Assembly: GCF_024139115.2 (NCBI RefSeq)
Contig: NC_085140.1
Coordinates: 105,598,988-105,662,987 of the forward strand
Length of the DNA: 64,000 bases
Reading direction: 5' to 3'
Source of the DNA: Armigeres subalbatus
Lineage: Eukaryota; Arthropoda; Insecta; Diptera; Culicidae
A program made the position numbers and the translations under genes. The notes under the pieces are model-generated. The model had not been told where the DNA came from. It did not search any database and saw only the letters and a program-made list of their open reading frames with translations. This document shows positions 53,648 to 64,000 of this stretch, piece after piece (the stretch's first letter is position 1; every line of letters starts with the position of its first letter).

Positions 53648-53701
53648 CGCGAGACGAGCCAGCCTTGGGCTGAAAGTCTCGATAATAAAGACATAAAAAA
53701 A
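53648..53701 (+). mobile_element. 54-bp retroposed fragment with poly(A) and 12-bp target duplication
   Basis: The insert CGCGAGACGAGCCAGCCTTG then GGCTGAAAGTCTCGATAATA ends in AAAGACATAAAAAAA. AGATATGGTCGA flanks it perfectly (53636-53647, 53702-53713). The GAGAC...GTCTC and AGCC...GGCT pairs form a hairpin. It appears to be only the 3' end of a larger retroposon. Confidence 0.8.
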
Positions 53702-53713
53702 AGATATGGTCGA

Positions 53714-55246
53714 TCTTAAGTTTTCTAAGAAATTTTTGTACCTACATACATAAAATAAAATCAATAAATTCTTTCACTTTAATAATCTTTGTTTTCTTTT
53801 GTAGAAAAACGAACTACCGTGCAAAATCATATTTCAGACGCATTGATGGCTCGAAACGTTTATTTATTATTTAGGGAAGTTCTTGGACAGAAAAGGGACT
53901 ATTAAACTGAATTTCAAAAATAAGAATCATAACACTTCGGATTAAAATGTAATTTTAACCATTAGAACTTTCTAAAAATCCTTGAGCGATCGAAATATGA
54001 ATTTTCACTGCATATATTGCCAAAACACGTAATGAAAAGTTTTCATGTACATCATAGTATCAACAATAACAATCTTGGTTCAACTCACACTTTATGAATG
54101 TATCACCAGCTGCAATCCATTTCACTTGCATCACTCCAACCAGTAATATCCCCACAATTTGTAGGGACAAACTTGAACTCATTTCATTTCTCGCGCGAAA
54201 ACCGAACTCAAATATTCTCTAAACACTACGAGATCCCACAAGCAACTGTTGCAGGGAGCGATAGTTTTCCTCAGAATTAGAAGATGGAAATTCTTCCCGA
54301 TCATGCTTTTTACTGCTGACCCCCCCTCACGCCCTGCAACTTTTATCTCGTCATAGCATAAATTTTGCATGCGAACGCGGTGCGCTTTCGTCCCACTCTG
54401 ACGATGCTGAACGATAAAAAGGGTGAAATATTCCAAAAATCTCCCTCATTAATGGTTTGATATACAATTTCCTCAGAATTTTAATGTGAACAATAAAATG
54501 CATCATGCCGAATTTAAAACAAAACAAAGCCATTTTTCGAGTTTATTTTTTTATTTTTTATATGAGTGAAATAATGAAATTTATGTATTGAGTACGAATA
54601 CTTTTCATTGATTCATTATACAGACTTTCGGAAAACATGTTACATATTTAGTTTTATGTCCCCTTCACCATCTCACTGTGTTGAATTTCATATCATCTCG
54701 AAACAAAGAAATAAAGCACCAATTTCATCGATTTTTTCTGCTCACTCACGTGCTCACAAAAAAAAAATCAAACTCCTTTTCATCTCTTAGTTTATGATAG
54801 GATGAACATGGGAGCTATGAGATGAAGAACCGGAACGGGAACCCTATTTTTGATTGAATAAGCGTTCGATCAACTTCCAATGTTTGTTGGGAATAGCTAT
54901 GGTAAAAACAGGAACATGAACGTGTGGTGGAAATATTTATTAGAAAATATATCTCGCGCCTTTAGGTATACGATAGAAGAATAAGCGTTAGCGTTAGTCT
55001 TCAAGAAAACTTACACGCTAAACTACTAAAAACAGCGATGAATGCGTTATTTTTCTGTTAAGAATAATCTCATAAACAATAATCATCATAAAATTATAAT
55101 CTCAAAAATTGAGAAAAAAAATCATATATACCGTAATCCGGGGGAACATTAATTTTTATATTGTTTTGTAAATATTTCCTCCGTAAATGAAATCATGGTT
55201 TTTTTCATATGTTCAACACTACAAGTCCCGAGCCAAGAATAAAGAA
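53714..55246. other. AT-rich DNA without recognised features
   Basis: No gene or clear repeat was found. Confidence 0.35.
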
Positions 55247-55249
55247 TAA

Positions 55250-55430
55250 AGAAGCTCGGTGGTCTAGTGGCTACTGATTCTGCCTTTTAAGCAGGAGATC
55301 GTGGGTTCAAATCCAGGCTCATCCCTTTTCTACTTTGTATTTTTATCTGTGTTTCAAGGTCTACCAAAACGATTCCTACTCAGGGGTCTGTGAGGCGGCC
55401 ATGTTTCTGATGCCAGCATCAAAATTATCA
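55250..55430 (+). mobile_element. SINE family S2, truncated copy
   Basis: It starts GAAGCTCGGTGGTCTAGTGG (box A), has GATCGTGGGTTCAAATCCAG (box B) and CTACTTTGTATTTTTATCTG, and then loses similarity to the copy at 47026-47464. Confidence 0.75.
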
Positions 55431-55777
55431 ATCAATTTAATACGAAGGCTTAACCATAATTGTCGAAAACCAGCCGTTGAAAATATATTTTGAATATCAT
55501 GATATTTTGGCGAAATAGCGCTCGGTGTCGATTGAAAAATGAAAACTTTGTAAAAGCCTTAAAATTCTTGATGAAATACACCTTGCAGTTATATTTTGGC
55601 ACAAGTTCCCGAAAAATATTGAAAAATAATGAGGTCTATTTGGAAAAAAATCAAATCAGAAATGCTTTTTTTTATCTTTCGTTTATTTGATAGGCTCATT
55701 TGCCATTGGGCGTTACGGAGCCGAAACTTTTAATATTTTTTAACAATGGTTTTTACATTGGTAATATTACAGTTAGG
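55431..55777. other. Unrecognised AT-rich DNA between two SINEs
   Basis: One short frame (55490-55690) has no motif. Confidence 0.35.
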
Positions 55778-55778
55778 G

Positions 55779-55967
55779 GCCCTCCTTAGCCTATCGGTAA
55801 GATGCGCGGCTACAAAGCAAGACCATGCTAAGGGTGGCTGGGTTCGATTCTCGGTGCCGGTCTAGACAATTTTCGTATTGGAAATTGTCTCGACTTCCCT
55901 GGGCATAAAAGTATCATCGTATTAGCCTCATGATATACGAATGCAAAAATGGTAACTTGGCTTTAGG
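55779..55967 (+). mobile_element. SINE family S1, 3'-truncated copy
   Basis: It starts GGCCCTCCTTAGCCTATCGG, with GGTTCGATTCTCGGTGCCGG as box B, and ends abruptly after AAATGGTAACTTGGCTT where unrelated sequence begins. Confidence 0.85.
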
Positions 55968-56608
55968 GCCCTATCGCAGAGAGGTCAATTTGGGGTGCAA
56001 GCATCATCATTCCTGATACCAGCCGTGCAGAGGGAAGTAGGCGCGAAGTCGACCCTTCCCACCTTCCGAGGACATAAGGAGTGGTAAGGCCACCTGGAAA
56101 GCCGGCAAATGCTCTGGCACGATACCATGGTGTTCTTCTAAAAAAGCGAGTCACGATGTTCGATGTTGCAAGGACATGCAGCTAACCTCGAGAGTGCGTT
56201 GTGCACTGGCCCCCCTTTGAAGCATTATTTTCTGTTTGTGCCGAAGGGACGATGGGCTTGGCGGCAATGGAAACGGTTTAGCAGGTCGGGGATGTAGTCC
56301 TGCCTCCCTCGTTTGCTGTTGGAAGTGGTCCCAAACACCGCACTTCCTGGACAACCCAGGATGTCTATTGAGCAGATTCCCCCTCCATTGCTTAGAGACC
56401 CGCAAACAGTTGCTTTTATTCTCTCCACGTGTCTCTATATAATACCATCGTCTCTGGTATATTGTTGTTTGTTTCGGAACCTTCACGTTTCTCGTGTAAA
56501 AACAGCAGAGCTATCACTCAGAAATAAATTTATACTATATGTTTTAAAAGTCATTCTAAATGACTATTCACCTGGTTGACCCCAAACTCGTATTTCATCC
56601 AACTATAC
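55968..56608. other. GC-richer unidentified block, possibly a retroelement leader
   Basis: The composition differs from the flanks. Overlapping frames on both strands (56151-56486 minus, 56236-56442 plus) are mirror readings without known domains. The sharp junction with the SINE suggests a mobile segment. Confidence 0.35.
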
Positions 56609-56898
56609 TTCTTCTTCTTCTTATTGGCATTACATCCCACACTGGGACAGATTCGCCTCGCAGCTTAGTGTTCATTAAGCACTTCCACAGTTATTAACTG
56701 CGAGGTTTCTAAGCCAGGTTACCATTTTTGCATTCGTATATCATGAGGCTAATACGATGATACTTTTATGCCCAGGGAAGTCGAGACAATTTCCAATCCG
56801 AAAATTGCCTAGACCGGCACCGGGAATCGAACCCAGCCACCCTCAGCATGGTCTTGCTTTGTAGCCGCGCGTTTTACCACACGGCTAAGGAGGGCCCC
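56609..56898 (-). mobile_element. SINE family S1, full-length copy
   Basis: The (GAA)n tail is at 56609-56622 and the tRNA-like head at about 56805-56898 (GGTTCGATTCCCGG on the minus strand). The intact TTATTAACTGCGAGG near 56695 shows the unoccupied form of the site used by element G1. Confidence 0.9.
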
Positions 56899-57164
56899 AC
56901 GTACTATACTAGCATAGTATAACTTTAATAAAATCGTTCTATAGTATAAGTAAGGAATATAATTGGTTAGTTTACTTGGATTTGGTCATGGTTTCTAGGT
57001 TATGTTTGTTTGTTTTGATTTGGGTCACTTTTATAATAATTAAAACGAAAAGCAAAATAAAATGAAATAAATATTGCGCAGATTCCGCCTTATTAGACTC
57101 CTGCGCGAAAATTATTTGCGTGAATATTTTCCCCGTGTCAGACACACAAATGAATTAACACTAG

Positions 57165-57292
57165 TGCTGTCCAATGAGCAGCTCGAAGTAGCTCGAAGTT
57201 CTTCCCATCTCTCTCTTGCCCATTTGTTGACAAAAAAGAACGAGCAGGACGGGAACAACTTCGAGCTACTTCGAGCTGCTCATTGGACAGCA
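57165..57292. mobile_element. 128-bp MITE with arms of nearly 40 bp
   Basis: TGCTGTCCAATGAGCAGCTC at 57165 pairs with its reverse complement ending at 57292. The arms contain repeated CTCGAAGTAG words. The target duplication is not clear. Confidence 0.8.
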
Positions 57293-57350
57293 TTACTGTT
57301 TGCTGTTTATCCGAGTAAACAAAAACACGTGTGTCCGATGGATAACAACA

Positions 57351-59253
57351 ACAAAACCCAGATTAATCCACCTAGCGGTGATGGTGCCTTTCTCGTTCGT
57401 TCAAAAGGTTTGGAAAAATCCCAAATAACACCAATATGTGGATTGGTCTTATTTTTCATATTTGTTTATATGCATAAAAAAATTCTCGCCAAACGCAATT
57501 TGTTGCAAACAAATCGGATGAGCATAAGAGCAAAAAATGGCATTTTATTTAGTAGTTTTAAAATTAGTATTTTCGCCATAACTTTTGACCCAATTGTACG
57601 ATCCGGCCAAGTTTCTATAGGAAACAATGGGACAAGATTCTGCGTCGAATGCAATCTGTTGCGAGCGACCTGAGAAGCACACATATTGCACATCAATCAC
57701 AGTAACTTATATATGACCGGATTCAGTCACAATATGGTTACTGCAACCAAATTTGTTGAAATTGTGTTGCTTGGGGAATAGATGAAGTATAAGTGCTAAG
57801 AAAGTGAGCTAGACTTTTTTGAACTCTTTTTCACAATAAATAGTAATTTGACCATAACATCTAAGCCCATAGTCCGATCTGGCTAATTTTCAATAATAAA
57901 ATATGAGACATTCTGCGTCGAATGCAAATGCGAGCAAATCGGTTGAGGAAAAGTGCCTGAAAAATGAGTGACATTTTTTTAGCGATTTTTTCATAAAAAC
58001 CCAGATTAATCCACCTAGTGGTGATGGTGCCTTTCTCGTTCGTTCAAAAGGTTTGGAAAAATCTAAAATAACACCAATATTGGTCTTATTTTTCATATTT
58101 ATTTATATGCATAAAAAAAATCTCGCTAAACGCAATTTGTTGCAAACAAATCGGATGAGTAAAAGAGCAAAAAATGGAATTTTATTTTGTAGTTTTAAAA
58201 TTAGTATTTTCGCCATAACTTTTGACCCAATTGTACGATCCGGCCAAGTTTCTATAGGAAACAATGGAACAAGATTCTGCGTCGAATGCAATCTGTTGCG
58301 AGCGACCAGAGAAGCACATATTGCACATCAATCACAGTAACTTATATATGATCGGATTCAGTCACAATATGGTTACTGCAAACAGATTTGTTGACCTTGT
58401 GTTGCTTGGGTAATAGATGAAGTCAAAGTGCGAAAAAAGTGAGCTAGACATTTTGAACTCTTTTCACAATAAATAGTAATTTGACCATAACATCTAAGCC
58501 CATAGTCCGATCTGGCCAATTTTCAATAAGAAAATATGAGACATTCTGCGTCGAATGCAATTTAATGCGAGCAAATCGGTTGAGGAAAAGTGCCTGAAAA
58601 ATGAGTGAGTTTTTTTAGCGATTTTTCCATAAAAAATTGTATAATTTTTGATCCCATAGTCCGACATGGGACAGGATTCTGCGTCGAATGCAACTTGTTG
58701 TGAGCAAATCGGTTGAGGATAAGTGCCCGAAAAATTAGTGACATTTTTTACGCGATTTTTTCGTATGAATTCGTATTTTGGCCATAACTTTCGAGCCCAT
58801 AGTGCGATCTGGCCAATTTATAATAGGAAACAATGAGGCAGGATTTTGCGTCGTATGCAACTTGTTGCGAGGTTGAGGATAAGTGCCCGAAAAATGAGTC
58901 ACATTTTTTACGCGATTTTTTCGTATGAATTTGCATTTTGGCCATAACTTCCGATCCCATAGTCCGATCTGGCCAATTTCAAATAGGAAACAATAAGACA
59001 GGATTCTGCGTCGAATGCAACTTGTTGTGAGCAAATCGGTTGAGGATAAGTGCCCGAAAATTGAGTGACATTTTTTACGCGATTTTTTCGTATGAATTTG
59101 TATTTCGGCCATAACTCTCGATCCCATAGTCCGATCTAGCCAATTTCAAATAGGAAACAATGGGACAGGATTCTGCGTCGAATGCAACTTGTTGCGAGCA
59201 AATTGGTTGAGGATAAGTGCCCGAAAAATGAGTGACTTTTCTTGAGTAGTTTT

Positions 59254-59288
<35 letters not shown>

Positions 59289-60418
59289 TCACCTCAATTC
59301 GTCGAACTGAGTCTAATGGTATATAACACTATGGGTCTCCGGGCCTTCTATAAAAAGTTTGGTTTTGGAGCGAACATATAGCCTTTACCGTATACTTAGT
59401 ATACGAGAAAGGCAAAAAGGTAGTTTGGCCTTAACTTCCGATCCCATTGTCCGATCTGGCCAATTTCAAATAGGAATCAATGGGACAGGATTCTGCGTCG
59501 AATGCAATTCGTTGCGAGCAAATCGGTTGAGGATAAGTCCCTGAAAATGAGTGACATTTTTAAGCGATTTTACGTATAAATTTGTATTTTGGCCATAACT
59601 TCCGATCCCATAGTCCGACCTAGCCAATTTCCAATAGGAAACAATAAGAAAGGATTCTGCGTCGAATGCAACTTGTTGCAAGCAAATTGGTTGAAGATAA
59701 GTGCCTGAAAATGAGTGACATTTTTTACGCGATTTTTACGTATAAACTTGTATTTTGGCCATAGCTTCCGATCCCATAGTCCGATCTGGCCAATTTCAAA
59801 TAGGAAACAATGGGACAGGATTCTGCGTCGAATGCAACTTGTTGCGAGGAAATCGGTTGAAGATAAGTGCCCGAAAAATGAGTGACATTTTTACAAGATT
59901 TTTTCGTATGAATTTGTATTTTGGCCATAACTTTTGATCCCATAGTCCGATCTGGCCAATTTCAAATAGGAAACAATGGGACAGGATTCTGCGTCGAATG
60001 CAACTTGTTGCGAGGAAATCGGTTGAAGATAAGTGCCCGAAAAATGAGTGACATTTTTTACAAGATTTTTTCGTATGAATTTGTATTTTGGCCATAACTT
60101 TTGATCCCATAGTCCGATCTGGCCAATTTCAAATAGGAAACAATGGGACAGGATTCTGCGTCGAATGCAACTTGTTGCGAGGAAATCGATTGAAGATAAG
60201 TGCCCGAAAAATGAGTGACATTTTTTACAAGATTTTTTCGTATGAATTTGTATTTTGGCCATAACTTTCGATCCCATAGTCCGATCTGGCCAATTTCAAA
60301 TAGGAAACAATGGGACAGGATTTTGCGTCGAATGCAACCTGTTGCGAGCAAATCGGTTAAGGATAAGTGCCCGAAAAATGAGTGACATTTTTTGAGTAGT
60401 TTTGCGCACACACACACA

Positions 60419-60476
<58 letters not shown>

Positions 60477-61725
60477 TCACCTCAATTCGTCGAACTGAGT
60501 CGATTGGTATATAACACTATGGGTCTCCGGGCCTTCTATAAAAAGTTTGTTTTGGAGCGATCATATAGCCTTTACCGTATGCTTAGTATACGAGAAAGGC
60601 AAAATGGTATAATTTTCGATCCCATAGTCCGATATGGCCAATTTTCAATAGGAAACAACGGGACAGGATTCTACGTCGAATGCAACTTGTTGTGAACAAA
60701 TCTATTGAGGATAAGTGCCCGGAAAATGAGTGACATTTTTACGCGATTTTTTCGTATGAATTTGTATTTTAGCCATAACTTCTGATCCCATAGTTCGATC
60801 TGGCCAATTTCAAATAGGAAACAATGGGACAGGATTCTGCATCGAATGCAACTTGTTGCGAGCAAATCGGTTGAGGATAAGTGCCCGGAAAATGAGTGAC
60901 ATTTTTTACGCGATTTTTTCGTATGAATTTGTATTTTAGCCATAACTTCTGATCCCATAGTTCGACCTGGCCAATTTCAAATAGGAAACAATGGATTCTG
61001 CATCGAATGCAACTTGTTGCGAGCAAATCGGTTGAGGATAAGTTCCCGAAAAATGAGTGACATTTTTTACGCGATTTTTTCGTATGAATTTGTATTTTGG
61101 CCATAACTTCTGATCCCATAGTCCGATCTGACCAATTTCAAATAGAAAACAATGGGACATCGAATGAAACTTGTTGCGAGCAAATCGGTTGAGGATAAGT
61201 GCCCGAAAAATGAATGACGTTTTTTACGCGATTTTTTTGTATGAATTTGTATTTTGGCCATAACTTCTGATCCCATAGTCCGATCTGGCCAATTTCAAAT
61301 AGGAAACAATGGGACAGGATTCTGCGTCGAATGCAACTTGTCGTGAGCAAATCGGTTGAGGATAAGTGCCCGAAAAATGAGTGACATTTTATACGCAATT
61401 TTTTCGTATGAATTTGTATTTTGGCCATAACTTCTGATCCCATAGTCCGATCTGGCCAATTTCAAATAGGAAACAATGGGACAGGATTCTGCGTCGAATG
61501 CAACTTGTTGTGAGCAAATCGGTTGAGGATAAGTGCCCGAAAAATGAGTGACATTTTTTGAGTAGTTTTGCGCACACACACACACACACAGACATCACCT
61601 CGATTCGTCGAACTGAGTCGATTGGTATATAACACTATGGGTCTCCGGGCCTTCTATAAAAAGTTTGTTTTTGGAGCGATCATATAGCCTTTACCGTATA
61701 CTTAGTATACGAGAAAGGCAAAAAC
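57351..61725 (+). repeat. Tandem array of about 165-bp monomers with heads, (CA)n tracts and common tails
   Basis: Two heads (57351 and 57997, ACCCAGATTAATCCACCTAG) precede about 20 monomers. The monomer word GATTCTGCGTCGAATGCAA recurs at a median step of about 165 bp (for example 59821, 59986, 60149). Three tails end at about 59417, 60603 and 61725; each has (CA)n, TATAACACTATGGGTCTCCG and TATACGAGAAAGGCAAAA. The first about 640 bp is duplicated. Overlapping minus-strand frames (for example 60058-60480) reflect the period and carry no domain. A one-unit relative lies at 44283-45008. Confidence 0.9.
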
Positions 61726-62283
61726 AATTACAAATATAGCTTGAATGTATTGGTGTGTACGCTGAAAATTCAAAGGAAAACGAAGTTGCGCCAGAGTTTA
61801 AAAAATGATGCAACGGGCAATATATGTTTTATTTTTAATTTATGGGTAATTCGGCATTCCGTCATTTTTGTACTCATCACTGAGTGGCGATACCGGCGTT
61901 TCTATCTGTGTTGTTAAGCCTGCTACTCTATGTTCTGAGATTTTCACAATTTTCACCTTGAGCTCATGGAAGAATGGTAGTTGGAAATCGATAAAATGTA
62001 TGGGCAAATAAAGTATTTTGCAAATTTATGGAAAATTGTGGTGTTTTAGACGAAAGTAGTGAAAAGGAATGAAGTATGAGGTGAAAACATTATCTCCTTC
62101 CCTTAGTTTGCACTAATTAGTAGTCTCATAGTGATGAAATTTCGATTTTACTACCATTGAAAAAACGCCATCTCTTGCATTAATCGTTTTGACTGGTACC
62201 TTATTGTTTCCTTCCATATTGAGTTCGACGATCTGAGAAAAATAATGAAATCAATGTAAACGACCTCCAAAAAATGAAGCTTC
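61726..62283. other. Unrecognised AT-rich DNA
   Basis: No feature is recognised. Confidence 0.35.
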
Positions 62284-62286
62284 TTA

Positions 62287-62722
62287 GGCTGGTCCCAATG
62301 CTGAAGTTGCAGTTTCAGTTTGGTACTGCTTGATGTTATAAAATTTATAACTGTCAAAATAGAACTACAACTTGGTGCCCGCAACGCAGAGTTGTAAACG
62401 AAATGCAACTTGGTTTTATTTTTTCATAAAACAAAAATAAAACAAACTAACATTTTTCACGGTAGTTTTTACCTCGCATACGAACAACAATGAGTTTGTC
62501 CATCATCTCAAACAAACAAACACAATTAAATAAATTTGAAACTCAGTTTCATTCAAGTTTCAAATCAGGTTTTATTTGCAACAAACCAGTCGAGCAGTTG
62601 CAAATCAGTTTCAAAAAGTGCTCGAAAAATAAAACTGCAACTCTGCGTTGCGAACTGCTAGTTTCAGTTCTAGTTTGATTTCCAAACACGCCATACAAAA
62701 CCCAACAGCATTGCGACCGGCC
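62287..62722. mobile_element. 436-bp Harbinger-type MITE
   Basis: Ends are GGCTGGTCCCAATGCTG and CAGCATTGCGACCGGCC, flanked by TTA at 62284-62286 and 62723-62725. A 3-bp TTA target and GGC...GCC ends fit PIF/Harbinger. The inner words GTTGCAGTTTCAG and GCAACTCTGCGTTGCGAACT also form inverted pairs. Confidence 0.75.
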
Positions 62723-62803
62723 TTATACGACAATTGTTCCGTGTCAGCTGCTTCTCATGATTGAGCAATCTAAATGCTTCGGAACGTGACATTTGAGCAT
62801 GCC

Positions 62804-63104
62804 ATAGACCAATGCAAACTCTAACTTAACCTCACTTATTTTGACAGTTCACAGAGCTTGTTTACAAGGTGTTAGAAGAAAAATCGATGAAGGGAAAATT
62901 AAAATTAAAATTCATATTTTTAGCTTAAAATTGCTGTGATCCGAATATTTTAATGTTATTCTTTGCATTCAGCATGACAATCGCAAAGGACATCTACATG
63001 CGAATAAAATGACGAAACAATTTTATCGGAAGCTGCGCCGGAGGCTAAGTCCCGGAGAAAAAGCTCTGTGAACTGTCAACCTACGTCATCATGCACTGGT
63101 CTAT
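62804..63104. mobile_element. 301-bp inverted-repeat element
   Basis: The ends are ATAGACCAATGCA and TGCACTGGTCTAT, and internal TGACAGTTCACAGAGCTT pairs with AAGCTCTGTGAACTGTCA. The target duplication is not clear. Confidence 0.65.
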
Positions 63105-63138
63105 TGTGCGTGTCAACGGTGATACTAATTCATTCCGT

Positions 63139-63487
63139 ACACGGAAGAAAAAAAGTACCCAAAATTGAGTACTTTTAAACTTACTTTTGAGTTATTTTTT
63201 CTCTTCGCTTTCATCCACTCTTTCTTTTGTTGTCAAAAACAAAAGAGCCAAACAATCCAACGACGCCAGTTCAATACGGGAAGCCAATTTTGGGTTTTAT
63301 TACCTGAGGTCGAAATTGAGTGAATTAAACTTAAATTTGGGTCAATAAATTTTCCGTTGGGTACTTTTTTAACATGGGAGTAAAGGCAAACTACTTCGAC
63401 CCTACTTACTCAATTTTGGCTTCCCGTACGGATGTTCGAGGTTGGGTGAATTAAACTCACTATTGGGTAGTTTATTTCTTCCGTGTA
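63139..63487. mobile_element. 349-bp MITE with TACACGGAAGAAA ends
   Basis: TACACGGAAGAAA at the left pairs with TTTCTTCCGTGTA at the right. The inside has ACCCAAAATTGAGT words and TAAAGGCAAACTAC as in 4580-4957. Confidence 0.75.
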
Positions 63488-64000
63488 CATACATAGTAGA
63501 CCTCTTCATGTTTTCAAAAAGTATCAAAAACTTAACCGGTCAGCCCAGCATCACAATTCTTATGCTAAAATGAGTCTCCTGTCAAATTTTCAGCTAATAC
63601 GGATAAAATTCCGAGGTGGCTCAAGTCGATTTAGTGTTTGGGCTATTTTCAATTTTGGAAAAATCTAACAAGAGATATAAACGTCGAAAACTATCGCAAC
63701 AACCTCTATACGGAAGCTTTTGGTGTGCTCTACAAGTCTTGTGAACATTGCGATTCGTTCCGTTCACGTTTTGTCCATGTTAAAGTGATTTTCAAGCTTT
63801 TAAGTGCAAAATACTGTTTCCTCCAAAAGTCGTTGTTCTACAAAATTCTTGAGTTTATGATTCAGCACATTCAAAGTTAATTGCCTATATGCCGGGTATT
63901 AAGCCACCCGGTGTGGAAATTAATTACTATGTCTGAAACTTGATTATACATATGTACAACATGTAATAGATTTAGTTCGGAAAAGGTATTGGAAGGTAAC
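63488..64000. other. Right end of the window, no gene recognised
   Basis: Two short frames (63483-63668, 63638-63880) have no recognisable motif. Confidence 0.35.

Noticed and set aside
57074..57673. 199-codon open frame
   Set aside because: It crosses the MITE at 57165-57292 and the head of the repeat array, so it is a chance join of repeats.

Overview
The window is eukaryotic and looks like culicine mosquito DNA, most likely Aedes. It has intron-rich insect genes with short GT-AG introns, a full-length I-clade retrotransposon of the MosquI type, tRNA-derived SINEs, many MITEs and dense nested repeats. The genus is inferred from repeat style and was not searched.

Two genes are well supported. 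Both lie on the minus strand and are tandem paralogues of the NRF-6 ('nose resistant to fluoxetine') membrane acyltransferase-3 family. Gene A reads 45718 to 27871 in ten exons (707 aa). Gene B reads 20844 to 1749 in seven exons (635 aa). Every junction was checked for GT/AG and reading phase. Each has a secreted six-cysteine NRF domain split over the first three exons, followed by a multipass acyltransferase domain. In both genes the intron after coding exon 2 is phase 0 and hugely expanded (15.2 kb in A, 16.9 kb in B), and these two introns hold most of the mobile DNA.

Layout: 1-1440, dead Jockey-type LINE with a MITE inside. 1749-3586, 3' exons of B. 3587-20438, intron of B, with a Ty3/gypsy remnant split by an 8.4-kb foldback-type element, which contains a MITE, which contains the I-clade LINE. 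20439-20844, 5' exons of B. 21166-27660, intergenic array of TTTGGATTGG repeats with almost no C on the plus strand. 27871-30045, 3' exons of A. 30046-45244, intron of A, with two more foldback-type elements, SINEs, minisatellites and a 589-bp tandem repeat. 45245-45718, 5' exons of A. 45719-64000, no recognised host gene: a broken RTE-like LINE, SINEs, a 165-bp tandem array with (CA)n tails, and several MITEs.

The most interesting signal is a set of three elements (6817-15220, 31635-33575, 37666-39117). Each is bounded by an 8-bp target duplication and ends in inverted arrays of 15-16-bp tandem repeats. Each uses a different repeat sequence, but all fit one scaffold, GGNCAWWWGGYMKAA, after a 10-nt leader. 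Their cores are unrelated. One of them interrupts a gypsy reading frame that is continuous again when the element and one duplication copy are ignored. A second unusual family (three copies plus a remnant) is a foldback hairpin with 11-13-bp target duplications, as expected of retroposition rather than cut-and-paste transposition.
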